Part shown: positions 38,065 through 47,462 of the stretch, piece by piece
Layout of the letters: every line of letters begins with the position of its first letter
Position numbering within the stretch: position 1 is the first letter of the stretch
Assembly: GCF_017876755.1 (NCBI RefSeq)
Contig: NZ_JAGIOO010000001.1
Span: 5,069,786 to 5,133,785 of the forward strand
DNA length: 64,000 nt
Source: Crossiella equi
Lineage (GTDB): Bacteria > Actinomycetota > Actinomycetes > Mycobacteriales > Pseudonocardiaceae
Reading direction: 5' to 3'
Made by a program: the position numbers and the translations under genes
The notes under the pieces: generated by a model
Seen by the model: only the letters and a program-made list of their open reading frames with translations
What the model was told of the DNA's origin: nothing
Databases searched by the model: none

Positions 38065-39213
38065 ATGACTGGCAGGCGCTCGGCGGAGCGGCCCGAGCTG
38101 TGGGCGGCGCGGGCGGCGGTGGCCGAGCGCGCGGTGTGCGCCCGGCACCTGCGCCGCACGCACTTCGGCCGCGCGCTGGCCGAGCTCGACGCCTGGCCGC
38201 TGGGGCGGTTCGCCCGGGCCCGGCGCGGGCGGTCGCGGTGGCGGGCGCAGCTGCTGGACTGCGCCGTGGACTCGTGGCTGCGGGCGCCCACCGCCGACCG
38301 GCAGCTGCGGCTGACCCGGCTGGTGCGTGGGATCGGCGGGTCCGGGCAGGCGGACAACACCGAGCTGGCCTCGCTCGCCCTGGCCCTGCACCGGGCGCGC
38401 AGCCGCGCCGGGGCGCGGGCCGGGCGCTGGGGCGGGGCGGCCGACCGGTTGCGCGCGGAGTGGAGCGACCACGCCGGGGGCGGGTTGTGGAGCGAGCCCG
38501 GCGTGCGCAAGGGCGCGGTGGCCAACGGGGTGGCCGCGCTGCTGTTCGCGCACCTGGCCAACGAGGGCGGGGAGCGCTCGGACCTGCACCGCGCCCGGTG
38601 CGCCGTGGACTGGCTGTTCGAGCAGCTGATGGACGGCGACCTCGTGGTCACCGGGCTGACCGTGGCCGCGGACGGGCGGGTCGGCGCGGTGGACCGCACG
38701 GTCTCGCTCGCGGGCAACGCCTACGTGCTCGGCGCGTGCGCCCGGCTCTCGGTGAGCACCGGGGAACGGGCCTGGCCGAAGGCCACCGCGCAGCTGGCCA
38801 CCGCCGTCGCGGACCGGCTCGCCGACGCCGACCACGTGCTGCGCGGTTCGGGCGGCGGTGCCGAGGGGCCCGCGCTCGGGCTGCTGGCCCGCAACCTGGC
38901 CTCGGCCGCGCTCGCCCTGCGCGAAGACCCGGCGGCGGAGCGTGCCGCCGAGGTGGTGTTCGCCTCGGCTGAGGCGGCCTGGCGCAACCGGGCGGTGGCC
39001 AGGGGCGGGCCGCTGTTCGGTCCGGAGTGGACGGTCCCGGCCATCTCGCCGACCGAGCGGCCGCTGGCCGGGGAGAACGTTTCGCCTGGTCCCCGGGTCG
39101 AGCGGGAGCTGTCTGTCCAGCTGGCGGGCTGGTTGGCCCTGGAGTCGGCGGCCCTGCTGGAACGTGCCGGTTTCGCCGACCGGGGTTCTCCCCGCCGACC
39201 GAGGACCCTCTAA
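38065..39213 (+). CDS. Possible GH76-like (alpha/alpha)6 protein
   Basis: A 382-residue, Ala/Arg-rich soluble protein with repeated helical segments of the (alpha/alpha)6-barrel kind ([53 protein letters not shown]). The pattern recalls glycoside hydrolase family 76 (alpha-1,6-mannanases), but I cannot identify the catalytic Asp-Asp pair and there is no signal peptide. A cytosolic relative of unknown function is equally likely. It lies between the repeat-flanked TA pair and purD. Confidence 0.45.
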   Translation: MTGRRSAERPELWAARAAVAERAVCARHLRRTHFGRALAELDAWPLGRFARARRGRSRWRAQLLDCAVDSWLRAPTADRQLRLTRLVRGIGGSGQADNTELASLALALHRARSRAGARAGRWGGAADRLRAEWSDHAGGGLWSEPGVRKGAVANGVAALLFAHLANEGGERSDLHRARCAVDWLFEQLMDGDLVVTGLTVAADGRVGAVDRTVSLAGNAYVLGACARLSVSTGERAWPKATAQLATAVADRLADADHVLRGSGGGAEGPALGLLARNLASAALALREDPAAERAAEVVFASAEAAWRNRAVARGGPLFGPEWTVPAISPTERPLAGENVSPGPRVERELSVQLAGWLALESAALLERAGFADRGSPRRPRTL

Positions 39214-39224
39214 GCTCCCGCAGC

Positions 39225-40472
39225 GTGCGCGTCCTGGTTATTGGCTCCGGTGCCCGTGAGCACGCCCTGCTGCTTGGCCTCTCCCGCGATCCCGCGGTGA
39301 CCGCCCTGGCCTGTGCCCCCGGCAACGCGGGTACCGCCGCCGTCGCGGAGAACTACGGCGTCGAGGCGAACAGCCCCGCCGCGGTGTCCGCGCTGGCCAC
39401 CGAGTGGAAGGCCGACCTCGTGGTGGTCGGCCCGGAGGCCCCGCTGGTGGCCGGGGTCGCCGACGCCGTGCGCGCCGCGGGCATCCCGTGCTTCGGGCCG
39501 TCCAAGGAGGCCGCCCGCATCGAGGGCTCCAAGGCCTTCGCCAAGGAGATCATGACCGCCGCCGGGGTGCCGACCGCGCACAGCGAGGTCGTGGACAACC
39601 CGGCCCGCCTGGACGCCGCGCTCGCCCGCTTCGGCCCGACCTGGGTGGTCAAGGACGACGGCCTGGCCGCGGGCAAGGGCGTTGTGGTCACCACCGACCT
39701 GGACGCGGCCCGCGCGCACGCCATGCGCCTGCTCGACGGCGGCCACCCGGTGCTGCTGGAGTCCTTCCTCGACGGCCCCGAGGTCTCCCTGTTCTGCCTC
39801 ACCGACGGCAAGACCGTGCGGGCGCTGCTGCCCGCGCAGGACTTCAAGCGCGTCGGCGACGGCGACAGCGGTCCGAACACCGGCGGCATGGGCGCCTACA
39901 GCCCGCTGCCCTGGGCGGCCCCGGACCTGGTCGAGACCATCGTGCGCACCGTGGCCCAGCCCGTGGTGGACGAGCTGGCCGGGCGCGGCACCCCGTTCCA
40001 GGGCGTGCTGTACTGCGGCCTCGCGGTCACCGCCGAGGGCCCGTCGGTGATCGAGTTCAACTGCCGCTTCGGTGACCCGGAGACCCAGGCCGTGCTGGCG
40101 CTGCTGCGCACCCCGCTGGCCGGGCTGCTGCTGGCCACCGCCCGGGGCGAGCTGGCCGAGCACCCGGAGCTGGACTGGGCCGAGGGCTCCGCGGTCACCG
40201 TGGTGATCGCCGCCGAGGGCTACCCGAGCCTGCCGCGCACCGGCGACGTGATCACCGGCTCGGACGCCGAAGGCGTGCTGCACGCCGGCACCCGCCGCCG
40301 CGACGACGGCGCGGTGGTCTCCTCCGGCGGCCGCGTGCTGGCCGTGGTGGGCACCGGGGCCGACCTCGAGGGCGCCCGCGAGGAGGCGTACCGCCGGGTC
40401 AAGGGCGTGCACCTCACCGGTTCACACCACCGAACGGACATTGCGCTGAAGGCCGCACAGGGCACCCTCTGA
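39225..40472 (+). CDS. purD: Phosphoribosylamine-glycine ligase
   Basis: A 415-residue ATP-grasp enzyme beginning [20 protein letters not shown]. It contains [38 protein letters not shown] and [17 protein letters not shown]. It joins glycine to phosphoribosylamine, step 2 of purine synthesis. The GTG at 39225 sits at the conserved start of the fold; longer upstream frames lie inside the preceding gene. Confidence 0.97.
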   Translation: MRVLVIGSGAREHALLLGLSRDPAVTALACAPGNAGTAAVAENYGVEANSPAAVSALATEWKADLVVVGPEAPLVAGVADAVRAAGIPCFGPSKEAARIEGSKAFAKEIMTAAGVPTAHSEVVDNPARLDAALARFGPTWVVKDDGLAAGKGVVVTTDLDAARAHAMRLLDGGHPVLLESFLDGPEVSLFCLTDGKTVRALLPAQDFKRVGDGDSGPNTGGMGAYSPLPWAAPDLVETIVRTVAQPVVDELAGRGTPFQGVLYCGLAVTAEGPSVIEFNCRFGDPETQAVLALLRTPLAGLLLATARGELAEHPELDWAEGSAVTVVIAAEGYPSLPRTGDVITGSDAEGVLHAGTRRRDDGAVVSSGGRVLAVVGTGADLEGAREEAYRRVKGVHLTGSHHRTDIALKAAQGTL

Positions 40473-40490
40473 CGGCCTACCCTCCCCCTC

Positions 40491-40793
40491 GTGGGGATGG
40501 TCAGGTTCAACCGGGAGGCGCTGGAGGGCTGCCGCACCACGGTGGCAAGCCAGGCCGGTCAGTTCGGCGCGGTCGGTGACCGCTTCCCGAAGACGGCGGT
40601 CAACGCGGCCGCGTTCGGGAAGCTCGCCGACTCGGCGGCCATGGCACAGGCGGTGGGCGTCCTCGACGCGGCCATGAACGACGAGTTCAACGCGGCCGAG
40701 ACCCTGCTGGGCAAGGTCGACCGGGCCTTGGACGCGGTGCAGCGCACGGTCGAGGACACCGAGCGCGCCAACGCGGACGGGGTGCGCCGGTGA
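40491..40793 (+). CDS. EspC-like ESX (type VII) secretion target
   Basis: A 100-residue helical protein (EALEGCRTTVASQAGQFGAV ... MAQAVGVLDAAMNDEFNAAE) with the helix-turn-helix hairpin layout of ESX-associated EspC/WXG100-like proteins. It is followed by a C-terminal VDRALDAVQRTVEDTERANA helix. It overlaps the next gene by 4 bp, and that gene encodes a WXG-type hydrolase, so the two are probably a co-secreted heterodimer. The start could be GTG 40491 or ATG 40497; no Shine-Dalgarno signal is visible. Confidence 0.72.
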   Translation: MGMVRFNREALEGCRTTVASQAGQFGAVGDRFPKTAVNAAAFGKLADSAAMAQAVGVLDAAMNDEFNAAETLLGKVDRALDAVQRTVEDTERANADGVRR

Positions 40794-41908
40794 GCGCCCG
40801 CGACGCGGTGGCCTCGCTGCCCGGCGGGCAGGCGCTGGCCGAGCTGTGCGACAAGGTCGACGGCGACCCGGACGCCATCCGCGCGATCGCCCAGCGCTGG
40901 ACCGACGCGGCCACCCGTGCGGGCGAGTGCGCGGGCGCGGTGCGGAAGTCGGTGGCGGGCCTGGACGCGGCCTGGCAGGGCAGCTCGGCGGACGGCTTCG
41001 TCGGCTACATGGGCCGCTTCGGCGCGGCGGCGGGCTCCGCGCAGACCACGCTGACCAGCGCGGCCGGTGACCTGCGCGCGGCCGCCGACGCCCTCTCCGG
41101 CGCGGAGCAGGCGCTCGGCACGATCTGCGAGAACCTGCTGACCCGCGTGCGCGCCTTCCGGCAGCAGGCCAAGAACCAGCCGGAGGAGGACGTGCGCCCG
41201 GTCATCGAGGGCTACGTGCGCGAGGCCGTCGAGGACGCCAAGCCCAAGGTCACCGAGGCGGAGAACGCGCTGCGCGGTGCCCTGGGCGCCCTCAAGGGCC
41301 GCACCCCCGAGCCGAGGTTCTCCAAGCTGGACGCCCCGGACGGCCAGGCGTTCACCCCGGCCCCGGGCAAGCAGGTCGACTGGCAGCCCACCCCGGAACC
41401 GCCGAAGCAGGAACCCCCGGCCGAACGCCCCCGGGACGGCGGCGGCCACGGCGGCTCCGGCGGTGGAAGCGGCACGGGTGGCGGCGGTGGCGGCGGCGGT
41501 GGCCTGGGCCCGAGCGGCGCCCCGCCACCCGGCGGCGGCCCGGCCCCGCAGGGCCAGGTGGCCGAGTGGATCAACCAGGCCATCGAGATCCTCAAGGCCC
41601 AGGGCTACCCGGTGGACAAGATGAACCCGAACGACATCTGGATGATCATCCAGAAGGAGTCCGGCGGGAACCCGCACGCGATCAACAACTGGGACTCCAA
41701 CGCGGCCAAGGGCACCCCGTCCAAGGGCCTCATGCAGACCATCGACCCCACGTTCAACCGCTGGTCGCTGCCGGGGCACAAGGACATCTGGAACCCGGTG
41801 GACAACATCATCGCGGGCATCCGGTACTCGGTGGAGCGGTACGGCTCGGTGTCGAACGTGCCGGGCGTGGTGGGGATGAAGACGGGCAGCGGCTACCGGG
41901 GCTATTAG
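40790..41908 (+). CDS. WXG100-like protein with C-terminal lytic transglycosylase domain
   Basis: A 372-residue fusion. Residues 1-140 form a helical hairpin with a WxG turn (DAAWQGSSADGFVG), as in ESX substrates. A Pro/Gly linker (about 190-255, glycine runs) leads to a C-terminal SLT-type domain with catalytic Glu in IIQKESGGNPHAIN, the SKGLMQTIDPTFN motif and YSVERYGSVSNVPG. It should cleave peptidoglycan after export by a type VII system. No signal peptide is present, consistent with ESX export. The GTG start overlaps the upstream stop. Confidence 0.85.
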   Translation: MSARDAVASLPGGQALAELCDKVDGDPDAIRAIAQRWTDAATRAGECAGAVRKSVAGLDAAWQGSSADGFVGYMGRFGAAAGSAQTTLTSAAGDLRAAADALSGAEQALGTICENLLTRVRAFRQQAKNQPEEDVRPVIEGYVREAVEDAKPKVTEAENALRGALGALKGRTPEPRFSKLDAPDGQAFTPAPGKQVDWQPTPEPPKQEPPAERPRDGGGHGGSGGGSGTGGGGGGGGGLGPSGAPPPGGGPAPQGQVAEWINQAIEILKAQGYPVDKMNPNDIWMIIQKESGGNPHAINNWDSNAAKGTPSKGLMQTIDPTFNRWSLPGHKDIWNPVDNIIAGIRYSVERYGSVSNVPGVVGMKTGSGYRGY

Positions 41909-41918
41909 AGTCCCGGGC

Positions 41919-43085
41919 ATGGCCCTGCCGACCTCTGCGTTCACCGTCGCCGCCCGTGCCGACGTCCCGCCCTTCCACGTCATGGACGTGGTCTCCGCGG
42001 CGGCGAAGCGGCAGCGCGAGCTGGGCGACGTGCTCTCCCTCGCCGCCGGGCAGCCGTCCAGCCCGGCGCCCGCCCCGGTGCGCGAGGCGGCGGCGCGGGC
42101 GCTGGCCCAGGAGACCCTCGGTTACACCGAGCAGCTGGGCATCCTGGAGCTGCGCGAGGCCATCGCGGGTCACTACGGGCGCCAGTACGACCTGGACGTC
42201 AGCCCGGAGGACGTCGTGGTCACCACCGGCTCCTCCGGCGGCTTCCTGCTGGCCTTCCTGGCCGCGTTCGACGCCGGGGACCGGATCGCGCTCACCCGGC
42301 CCGGCTACCCCGCCTACCGCAACATCCTGCGGTCCCTGGGCAACGAGGTGGTCGAGCTGCCGTGTGAGCACGAGACCCGGTTCCAGCCGACGGTGGAGAT
42401 GCTGGAGGCGCTGGACAAGCCGATCCAGGGCTTGATCGTGGCCAGCCCGGCGAACCCCACCGGCACCGTCCTGGACGCCGCCGAGCTCGCCCGCATCGCG
42501 TCCTGGTGCGCGGCCAACGGGGTGCGGCTGATCAGCGACGAGATCTACCACGGCATCAGCTACGGGCAGCCGCCCGGCTGCGCCTGGTCCACCTCGCGCG
42601 AGGCCATCGTGGCCAACAGCTTCTCGAAGTACTTCGCCATGACCGGGTGGCGCCTGGGCTGGCTGCTGCTGCCCGCCCAGCTGCGGCGCGCGGTCGACTG
42701 CCTGACCGGCAACCTCACCCTGTGCCCGCCCGCGCTGTCCCAGTACGCGGCGGTGGCGGCGTTCACCGAGGAGTCCTACGCCGAGGCGGACGCGCACGTG
42801 GCCCGCTACCGCACCAACCGCGACCTGCTGCTGGGCGGGCTCGCGGACCTGGGCATCACCCGGGTGGCCCCGGCCGACGGTGCGTTCTACGTCTACGCCG
42901 ACATCGGCCACCTCACCGACGACTCGATGGCCTTCTGCCGCGGGCTGCTCGACGACACCGGCGTCGCGGTCGTCCCGGGCATCGACTTCGACCCGGTGCA
43001 CGGCAACCGGTTCATCCGGCTGTCCTTCGCCTCCTCGACCGCGCACATCCAGGAAGCGGTGCAGCGCCTCGGTGCCTGGCTGTGA
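41919..43085 (+). CDS. PLP-dependent aminotransferase class I/II
   Basis: A 388-residue fold-type I enzyme. It has the small-domain start LSLAAGQPSSPAPAPVREAA, a phosphate-binding TTGSSGGF, the cofactor Asp/Tyr in LISDEIYHGI and the PLP lysine in NSFSKYFAMTGWRLGW. It is related to aspartate/aromatic aminotransferases; the substrate is not clear. It begins 10 bp after the transglycosylase gene but is probably functionally unrelated. Confidence 0.93.
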   Translation: MALPTSAFTVAARADVPPFHVMDVVSAAAKRQRELGDVLSLAAGQPSSPAPAPVREAAARALAQETLGYTEQLGILELREAIAGHYGRQYDLDVSPEDVVVTTGSSGGFLLAFLAAFDAGDRIALTRPGYPAYRNILRSLGNEVVELPCEHETRFQPTVEMLEALDKPIQGLIVASPANPTGTVLDAAELARIASWCAANGVRLISDEIYHGISYGQPPGCAWSTSREAIVANSFSKYFAMTGWRLGWLLLPAQLRRAVDCLTGNLTLCPPALSQYAAVAAFTEESYAEADAHVARYRTNRDLLLGGLADLGITRVAPADGAFYVYADIGHLTDDSMAFCRGLLDDTGVAVVPGIDFDPVHGNRFIRLSFASSTAHIQEAVQRLGAWL

Positions 43086-43184
43086 CCCGGGCTACAGCGG
43101 ATACCCGACGAACGGCGCGGCAGCCGCGGAACCGCCGCGCCTAACGTCCGACGCGTCCCCTCACCGTCCAGAAAGGACGAACGG

Positions 43185-43568
43185 ATGCGTGCCACCCTCC
43201 GCCGCCTCGGCGCCACCGCTCTGGTCACCGCTGTCGCCGGGTTCGGCCTGGCCGTCCCGGCCAACGCCGCCCCGGCCCTGACCCTGTCCGCCGACGAGCT
43301 CGCCGTCGCCGAACAGGGCATCCGGCACACCTTCTCCAAGGAGGAGACCCAGTTCCTCTTCGACGCCGCCCGCACCGGCGGCGAGACCCTGGTCTCGCTG
43401 GGCTGCACGGCCCTGGTGCCGCCGCCCGCGAACGCGGTGTGCGGCCCGGTGGCGAAGTTCCTGGTCACCCTGGTCAGCTCGCCGTTCAACCCCAACGGCC
43501 GCTGCGCGCAGGTCTACGCCGACCTCAACGAGTTCCCGCCGATCGGCGCCAAGTACGTGACCTGCTGA
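43185..43568 (+). CDS. Small secreted cysteine-containing protein
   Basis: A 127-residue protein. The signal peptide (LRRLGATALVTAVAGFGLAV) ends near ANAAPA. The mature part has four cysteines (LGCTAL, AVCGP, GRCAQ, VTC), probably two disulphides, and no recognised domain. The ATG follows AAAGGACGAACGG. Its stop directly abuts the stop of the opposing MarR gene. Confidence 0.75.
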   Translation: MRATLRRLGATALVTAVAGFGLAVPANAAPALTLSADELAVAEQGIRHTFSKEETQFLFDAARTGGETLVSLGCTALVPPPANAVCGPVAKFLVTLVSSPFNPNGRCAQVYADLNEFPPIGAKYVTC

Positions 43569-44081
43569 TCACCCGGTGTTCTTGCCGCGGGCCGCGCCGG
43601 ACGGCCAGCCGCAGCCGCCCTCGCGGTCCGCGCGCAGCTTCACCGACAGGTGGGACATGATGTCGCCGAGCTGGGCGATCTGCTCCGGCGTGAGCTGGTC
43701 GATCAGCGAGGCGCGCACGGTGTCCACGTGCCCGGGCGCGGCGCCCTCCAGCGCGGCGAAGCCCTCGTCGGTCAGCGCCGCGAAGTAGCCCCGCGCGTCG
43801 TCCGGCACCGCCTCCCGGCGCACCCAGCCGCGCTGCTGGAGCCGGTCGATGACGTGGGTGAGCCGGGGCCGCGCGGCCACCACCTGCGCGGCCAGGTCCG
43901 CGAGCCGGATGCGCCGCTCCGGCGTCGCGGACAGGCGCACCAGCACCTCGTACTCGAAGTGCGTGATGCCGTGGTCCCGGCGCAGCTGCTGTGCCACGCG
44001 CTCCTCGACCAGCCTGCTCGCGTCCAGGAAGTGCACCCAGGCGCGCATCTGCGTGTCATCCAGCCAGCGGGGTTCGCTCAC
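43569..44081 (-). CDS. MarR-family transcriptional regulator
   Basis: A 170-residue winged-helix protein with HFEYEVLVRLSATPERRIRL, the recognition-helix region VVAARPRLTHVIDRL and the wing RREAVPDDARGYFAAL. A C-terminal tail of about 25 residues (EGGCGWPSGAARGKNTG) is not typical of the family. The GTG at 44081 was chosen over ATG 44120 because it starts at the family N-terminus (SEPRWLDDTQ). The target is unknown. Confidence 0.87.
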   Translation of the reverse strand: MSEPRWLDDTQMRAWVHFLDASRLVEERVAQQLRRDHGITHFEYEVLVRLSATPERRIRLADLAAQVVAARPRLTHVIDRLQQRGWVRREAVPDDARGYFAALTDEGFAALEGAAPGHVDTVRASLIDQLTPEQIAQLGDIMSHLSVKLRADREGGCGWPSGAARGKNTG

Positions 44082-44169
44082 CAGCCCATTATCGGCACGC
44101 GGGGCGCACCGGAACTCCATGACCTGGACAATCGTTCATCTCCTGAGAGGTTCGGGAGGGGAGAACGTC

Positions 44170-44328
44170 ATGTTGCAGATCCTCGGCTTGATCCTGCTGG
44201 TGTGGATCGCCCTGTCCGTGGTCGGCTTCCTGGTCAAGGGGCTGTTCTGGCTGGTGGTCGTGGGCGGTGTGGCCTTCGCCGCGGTCTCCGCGTGGGCCTG
44301 GGTCAAGAAGCAGAACCAGATCCGCTGA
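44170..44328 (+). CDS. Small two-helix membrane protein
   Basis: A 52-residue protein consisting almost entirely of two hydrophobic helices (LQILGLILLVWIALSVVGFL and FWLVVVGGVAFAAVSAWAW) and a KKQNQIR tail. The ATG at 44170 follows GGGAGGGGAG, a strong ribosome-binding site that supports this small gene. Its 3' end overlaps the opposing HAD gene by 26 bp. Confidence 0.72.
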   Translation: MLQILGLILLVWIALSVVGFLVKGLFWLVVVGGVAFAAVSAWAWVKKQNQIR

Positions 44329-44908
44329 GCCCGGCCAGGAAGGTGCGGGCGTCCTCGGCGCCGCGCCACAGCCTGGCGTTGATCCCGGCGGCCAGCGCGC
44401 CGTCGACGTTGACCTGCCGGTCGTCGAAGAACACGTGGTCACCGGCCGGGGCCCCGGTGCGCCGGAGCAGCTCGGCCCAGATCTCCGCATCCGGCTTGGC
44501 GCAGCCCAGGTCGCCGGAGAACAGCATCGTGCGGAAGTTCGCCGACCAGGGCCGTGCCTCGACCGCGCGGCCGAACTCCGAGGGTGCGTTGGACAGCAGC
44601 GCCAGCGGTACGCCCTGGCCGTGCAGCTCCTCGAACAGGGCGAACGCGGCCGGGTCGAACTCCAGCCAGCCCTCCCAGTCGGCCTTGGACAGCGCGGCCG
44701 CGGTCTCCTGGTCCACCTCGACGCCGAGCCGGGTGCCCAGCCGCCGCCAGTAGTCCTCGGCGGGCAGGCCCCGGTCATAGGCCTCGCGCTCGGCCCAGTA
44801 GGCCGCCTCGAAGTCCACTGTGGACACACCGTAGTGCGTGGCCAGGCCAGGCAGGGCCCGGGTCTTCACGCTGAGGACCTCGCCGAAGTCGAAGACCACC
44901 CAGTGCAC
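44303..44908 (-). CDS. HAD-superfamily hydrolase
   Basis: A 201-residue HAD-IA-like phosphatase. Motif I is FDFGEVL (nucleophile Asp followed by F-G rather than x-D, as in the YihX group), motif II LLSNAPSEFG, motif III around GCAKPDAEIW and motif IV FFDDRQVNVDGA. The alpha-helical cap lies between motifs I and II. It is likely a sugar-phosphate or nucleotide phosphatase. It lies 3 bp downstream of the PLP aldolase gene on the same strand, so the two are probably co-transcribed. Confidence 0.87.
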   Translation of the reverse strand: MHWVVFDFGEVLSVKTRALPGLATHYGVSTVDFEAAYWAEREAYDRGLPAEDYWRRLGTRLGVEVDQETAAALSKADWEGWLEFDPAAFALFEELHGQGVPLALLSNAPSEFGRAVEARPWSANFRTMLFSGDLGCAKPDAEIWAELLRRTGAPAGDHVFFDDRQVNVDGALAAGINARLWRGAEDARTFLAGLSGSGSAS

Positions 44909-44911
44909 GGA

Positions 44912-45964
44912 TCACCCCTGTCGAGTCGTCGAGCCGGTGCGCAGCACGTCTTCCTTCTCGACGCGGCGCAGCACCTCCACGATGCCCGAACGGTCGACGT
45001 CGCGGTGGGTCACGAAGCGGACGTGCCCGGCCATCGGCCCGGCCAGCACCCCGGCGGCGGTCAGCCGGTCCAGGGCCACGGACAGGTCCGGCACCCGGGC
45101 CAGCACGATGTTGGTCTGCGGGGTGAGGACCTGCCAGCCCAGCTCGGTCAGGCCCTCGGCCAGCGCGGTGGCGTTGCGGTGGTCCTCGGCCAGGTCGGCG
45201 ACCCGGTCCAGCGCGAGCAGGCCCGCCGCGGCCAGCACGCCGCCCTGGCGCACGCCGCCGCCGAGCATCTTGCGCACCCGCCTGGCCTCGGCCACGAACT
45301 CCTCGGAGCCCGCGACCACCGAGCCGACCGGCGCGCCCAGGCCCTTGCTCAGGCAGGACTGCACCGAGTCCACGCCCACGGTCAGCGCGGCCGGTGGCAC
45401 CTCCAGAGCCACCGACGCGTTCCACAGCCGGGCGCCGTCCAGGTGCACGCGCAGGCCCGCCTGCCGGGCCGCGGTCACCAGGCGCACGTGCTCGTCCGGC
45501 GGCACCACCGCGCCACCGGCGGCGTTGTGCGTGTTCTCCAGGCAGAGCAGCGAGGTGCGCAGCGCGTAGTACGGACCGGGGCTGCCCGCGGCCTGGCGGA
45601 CCGCGTCCGGGGACACCCGGCCGGGGCCGAGCTCCCAGGGCAGCTCGGCGGGCATGCCACCGGCCAGCCACGCCGGGGCGCCCAGCTCGTTCTGCAGCAC
45701 GTGCGCGTCCTTGGACGCCAGGAAGCGGTCTCCGCGCCGGAGGTGCACCATGAGCGCGATGATGTTGCCCATGGTGCCGCTCGGCACCCACAGCGCGGCC
45801 CGGGTGCCGAGGAGCGCCGCGGCGCGTTCCTCCAGCTCGGCCATGGTGGGGTCACGGTCCAGGACGTCGTCACCGACCTCGGCCGCGGCCATGGCCGCGC
45901 GCATCCGGTCATCGGGCTTGGTGACGGTGTCCGACCGGAGGTCGATCGGCTCTGCGTAGGTCAC
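44912..45964 (-). CDS. Threonine-aldolase/beta-eliminating lyase family PLP enzyme
   Basis: A 350-residue fold-type I PLP enzyme starting IDLRSDTVTKPDDRMRAAMA, typical of low-specificity threonine aldolases. It has FVPSGTMGN-like WVPSGTMGNIIA, LENTHN, RVHLDGARLWNAS and the PLP lysine in SCLSKGLGAPVGS. It cleaves threonine or allo-threonine to glycine and acetaldehyde. The GTG at 45964 begins at the family N-terminus with no Shine-Dalgarno signal, so it may be leaderless. It is divergent from the sigma-factor gene. Confidence 0.92.
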   Translation of the reverse strand: MTYAEPIDLRSDTVTKPDDRMRAAMAAAEVGDDVLDRDPTMAELEERAAALLGTRAALWVPSGTMGNIIALMVHLRRGDRFLASKDAHVLQNELGAPAWLAGGMPAELPWELGPGRVSPDAVRQAAGSPGPYYALRTSLLCLENTHNAAGGAVVPPDEHVRLVTAARQAGLRVHLDGARLWNASVALEVPPAALTVGVDSVQSCLSKGLGAPVGSVVAGSEEFVAEARRVRKMLGGGVRQGGVLAAAGLLALDRVADLAEDHRNATALAEGLTELGWQVLTPQTNIVLARVPDLSVALDRLTAAGVLAGPMAGHVRFVTHRDVDRSGIVEVLRRVEKEDVLRTGSTTRQG

Positions 45965-46127
45965 GATACGATCACACCACACTCGCGGCTTGGTATCGAG
46001 AGAAGAAGCCGCAGGTTGCGGGCTCGGGCACGCCGGGGGTGACGTGGATCTCCTCCAAGACACGTGCAACCGTTGTCCGCAGTTGTTTCGTCCAGTAAGT
46101 GCAAGCACGACGAGCGGAGAGTTCCGC

Positions 46128-46646
46128 GTGGACCATCACGAGGAGCAGGAGTTCGCCGAGTACTTCATCGCCAGGCGCGATGCGGTGCGACGGACGGCCT
46201 ACCTGCTCTGCGGCGACTGGCACCGGGCGGATGACCTGGCCCAGACCGCGTTCGTCGCGTTGCACCGGCGCTGGCGCAAGGTCCGGGACAAGGGTGCCCT
46301 GGACGCCTATGTCAGACGCACGCTGGTGCGCGCGTCGATCGACGAGTCCCGGCGGCCCTGGCGGCGCGAACGCGCGGTCGAGGAGCTGCCGGAGACCCCG
46401 GTGTCCGCACCGGAGGTCGGCGACTCGGTGGCCACCAGGTCGGCTCTGCTCGACGGCCTGCGGCGGGTTCCGCCGCGCCAGCGCGCGGTGCTCGTCCTGA
46501 GGTTCCTCGAAGGCTTGGACGTCACGGCCACGGCCGCGGCGCTCAAGTGCACCGAGGGCACCGTGAAGAGCCAGACCGCCCGGGGGCTGGACGCCCTCCG
46601 GGACGCACTGGGTGACGCACTGGACGACCTGAGGTCGGCCACATGA
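46128..46646 (+). CDS. SigE-family ECF RNA polymerase sigma factor
   Basis: A 172-residue ECF sigma. Region 2 reads EYFIARRDAVRRTAYLLCGD followed by ADDLAQTAFVALHRRW. Region 4 reads RVPPRQRAVLVLRFLEGLDV with the recognition helix in KCTEGTVKSQTARGLDALR. The GTG at 46128 follows GCGGAGAGTT. The gene 32 bp downstream encodes a membrane protein that is a plausible partner. A truncated relative lies at 48155. Confidence 0.92.
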   Translation: MDHHEEQEFAEYFIARRDAVRRTAYLLCGDWHRADDLAQTAFVALHRRWRKVRDKGALDAYVRRTLVRASIDESRRPWRRERAVEELPETPVSAPEVGDSVATRSALLDGLRRVPPRQRAVLVLRFLEGLDVTATAAALKCTEGTVKSQTARGLDALRDALGDALDDLRSAT

Positions 46647-46678
46647 GCGCGACCGACTGGTCGAGGAGGTGGATGTAG

Positions 46679-47434
46679 GTGGACGAGCACAAGCTCGCGG
46701 ACGCATTCCGCGATGCCGTGCGCGAGGTGCCACCGCCGTCCTTCGGTGAGCAGGACGTGGTCCAGGCCTCGCACCGGGCGAGCGCACGGCAGCGGCGGCT
46801 GGTCCTGAGCGGATCGGCCTTCGGTGTGGTGCTGCTGGCCGGGGGCACGCTGGCCGTGTCCACGCTGTTCGGCCCGAGCTCCGACCCGCAGATCGCCTCC
46901 GGCGCCAGCACGACGGCGCAGGAGGGCACGGTCCTGGGCGGCGAGGCCACACCGTTCTCCGACCAGCAGGACGAGCCGAGGTCGCCCCAGGGCTCCGGCA
47001 GCGCCAAACCCCCCATTCCTCCCAGTACCTCCAAGCAGGGGGAGGTACCGGGCGGCGGCGGTCCATCGACCGCCGGCACCGAAGGGTGCGGACTGGCGGA
47101 CCGGGATCTCGCAGCCGCCCTCGCCGCTGAGATCCCGGCCGCCAGGACCCTGACCGCCGAGCAGGTGCCCGCCGGGTACTGCACCTCGGGGGCCCGCGGT
47201 GCCGCGGTGAGCACGCCGGAAGGCAAGCTCATGGTGGTGCTGGCCCCGTCGGCCGGTGCCCCGCTGGACCGCGACGTGCACACCTTCGAGCAGGACGGGC
47301 TGCGCGGGGTCACCATGAACACCCCGAAGGGCGCTCCGCTCACCGTGTACAGCCTGGCCGCCAAGCCGGGGAAGGCCGGTCCCTTCGGCGACGACCTGGC
47401 CCGACTGGTGAAGGCGCTGTCGGACAAGTTCTAG
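46679..47434 (+). CDS. Membrane protein downstream of the sigma factor, possible anti-sigma partner
   Basis: A 251-residue type II membrane protein. It has a cytosolic segment of ~40 residues (KLADAFRDAVREVPPPSFGE), one transmembrane helix (LVLSGSAFGVVLLAGGTLAV), a long Ser/Gly/Pro linker and an extracellular domain with two Cys (GCGLADRDL, GYCTSG). It lacks the HxxxCxxC zinc motif of ZAS anti-sigmas, so an anti-sigma role rests only on gene order. The GTG at 46679 follows GAGGAGGTGG. Confidence 0.7.
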   Translation: MDEHKLADAFRDAVREVPPPSFGEQDVVQASHRASARQRRLVLSGSAFGVVLLAGGTLAVSTLFGPSSDPQIASGASTTAQEGTVLGGEATPFSDQQDEPRSPQGSGSAKPPIPPSTSKQGEVPGGGGPSTAGTEGCGLADRDLAAALAAEIPAARTLTAEQVPAGYCTSGARGAAVSTPEGKLMVVLAPSAGAPLDRDVHTFEQDGLRGVTMNTPKGAPLTVYSLAAKPGKAGPFGDDLARLVKALSDKF

Positions 47435-47462
47435 CCGTCCGGTTCTGGCACCATGGGCGGCT

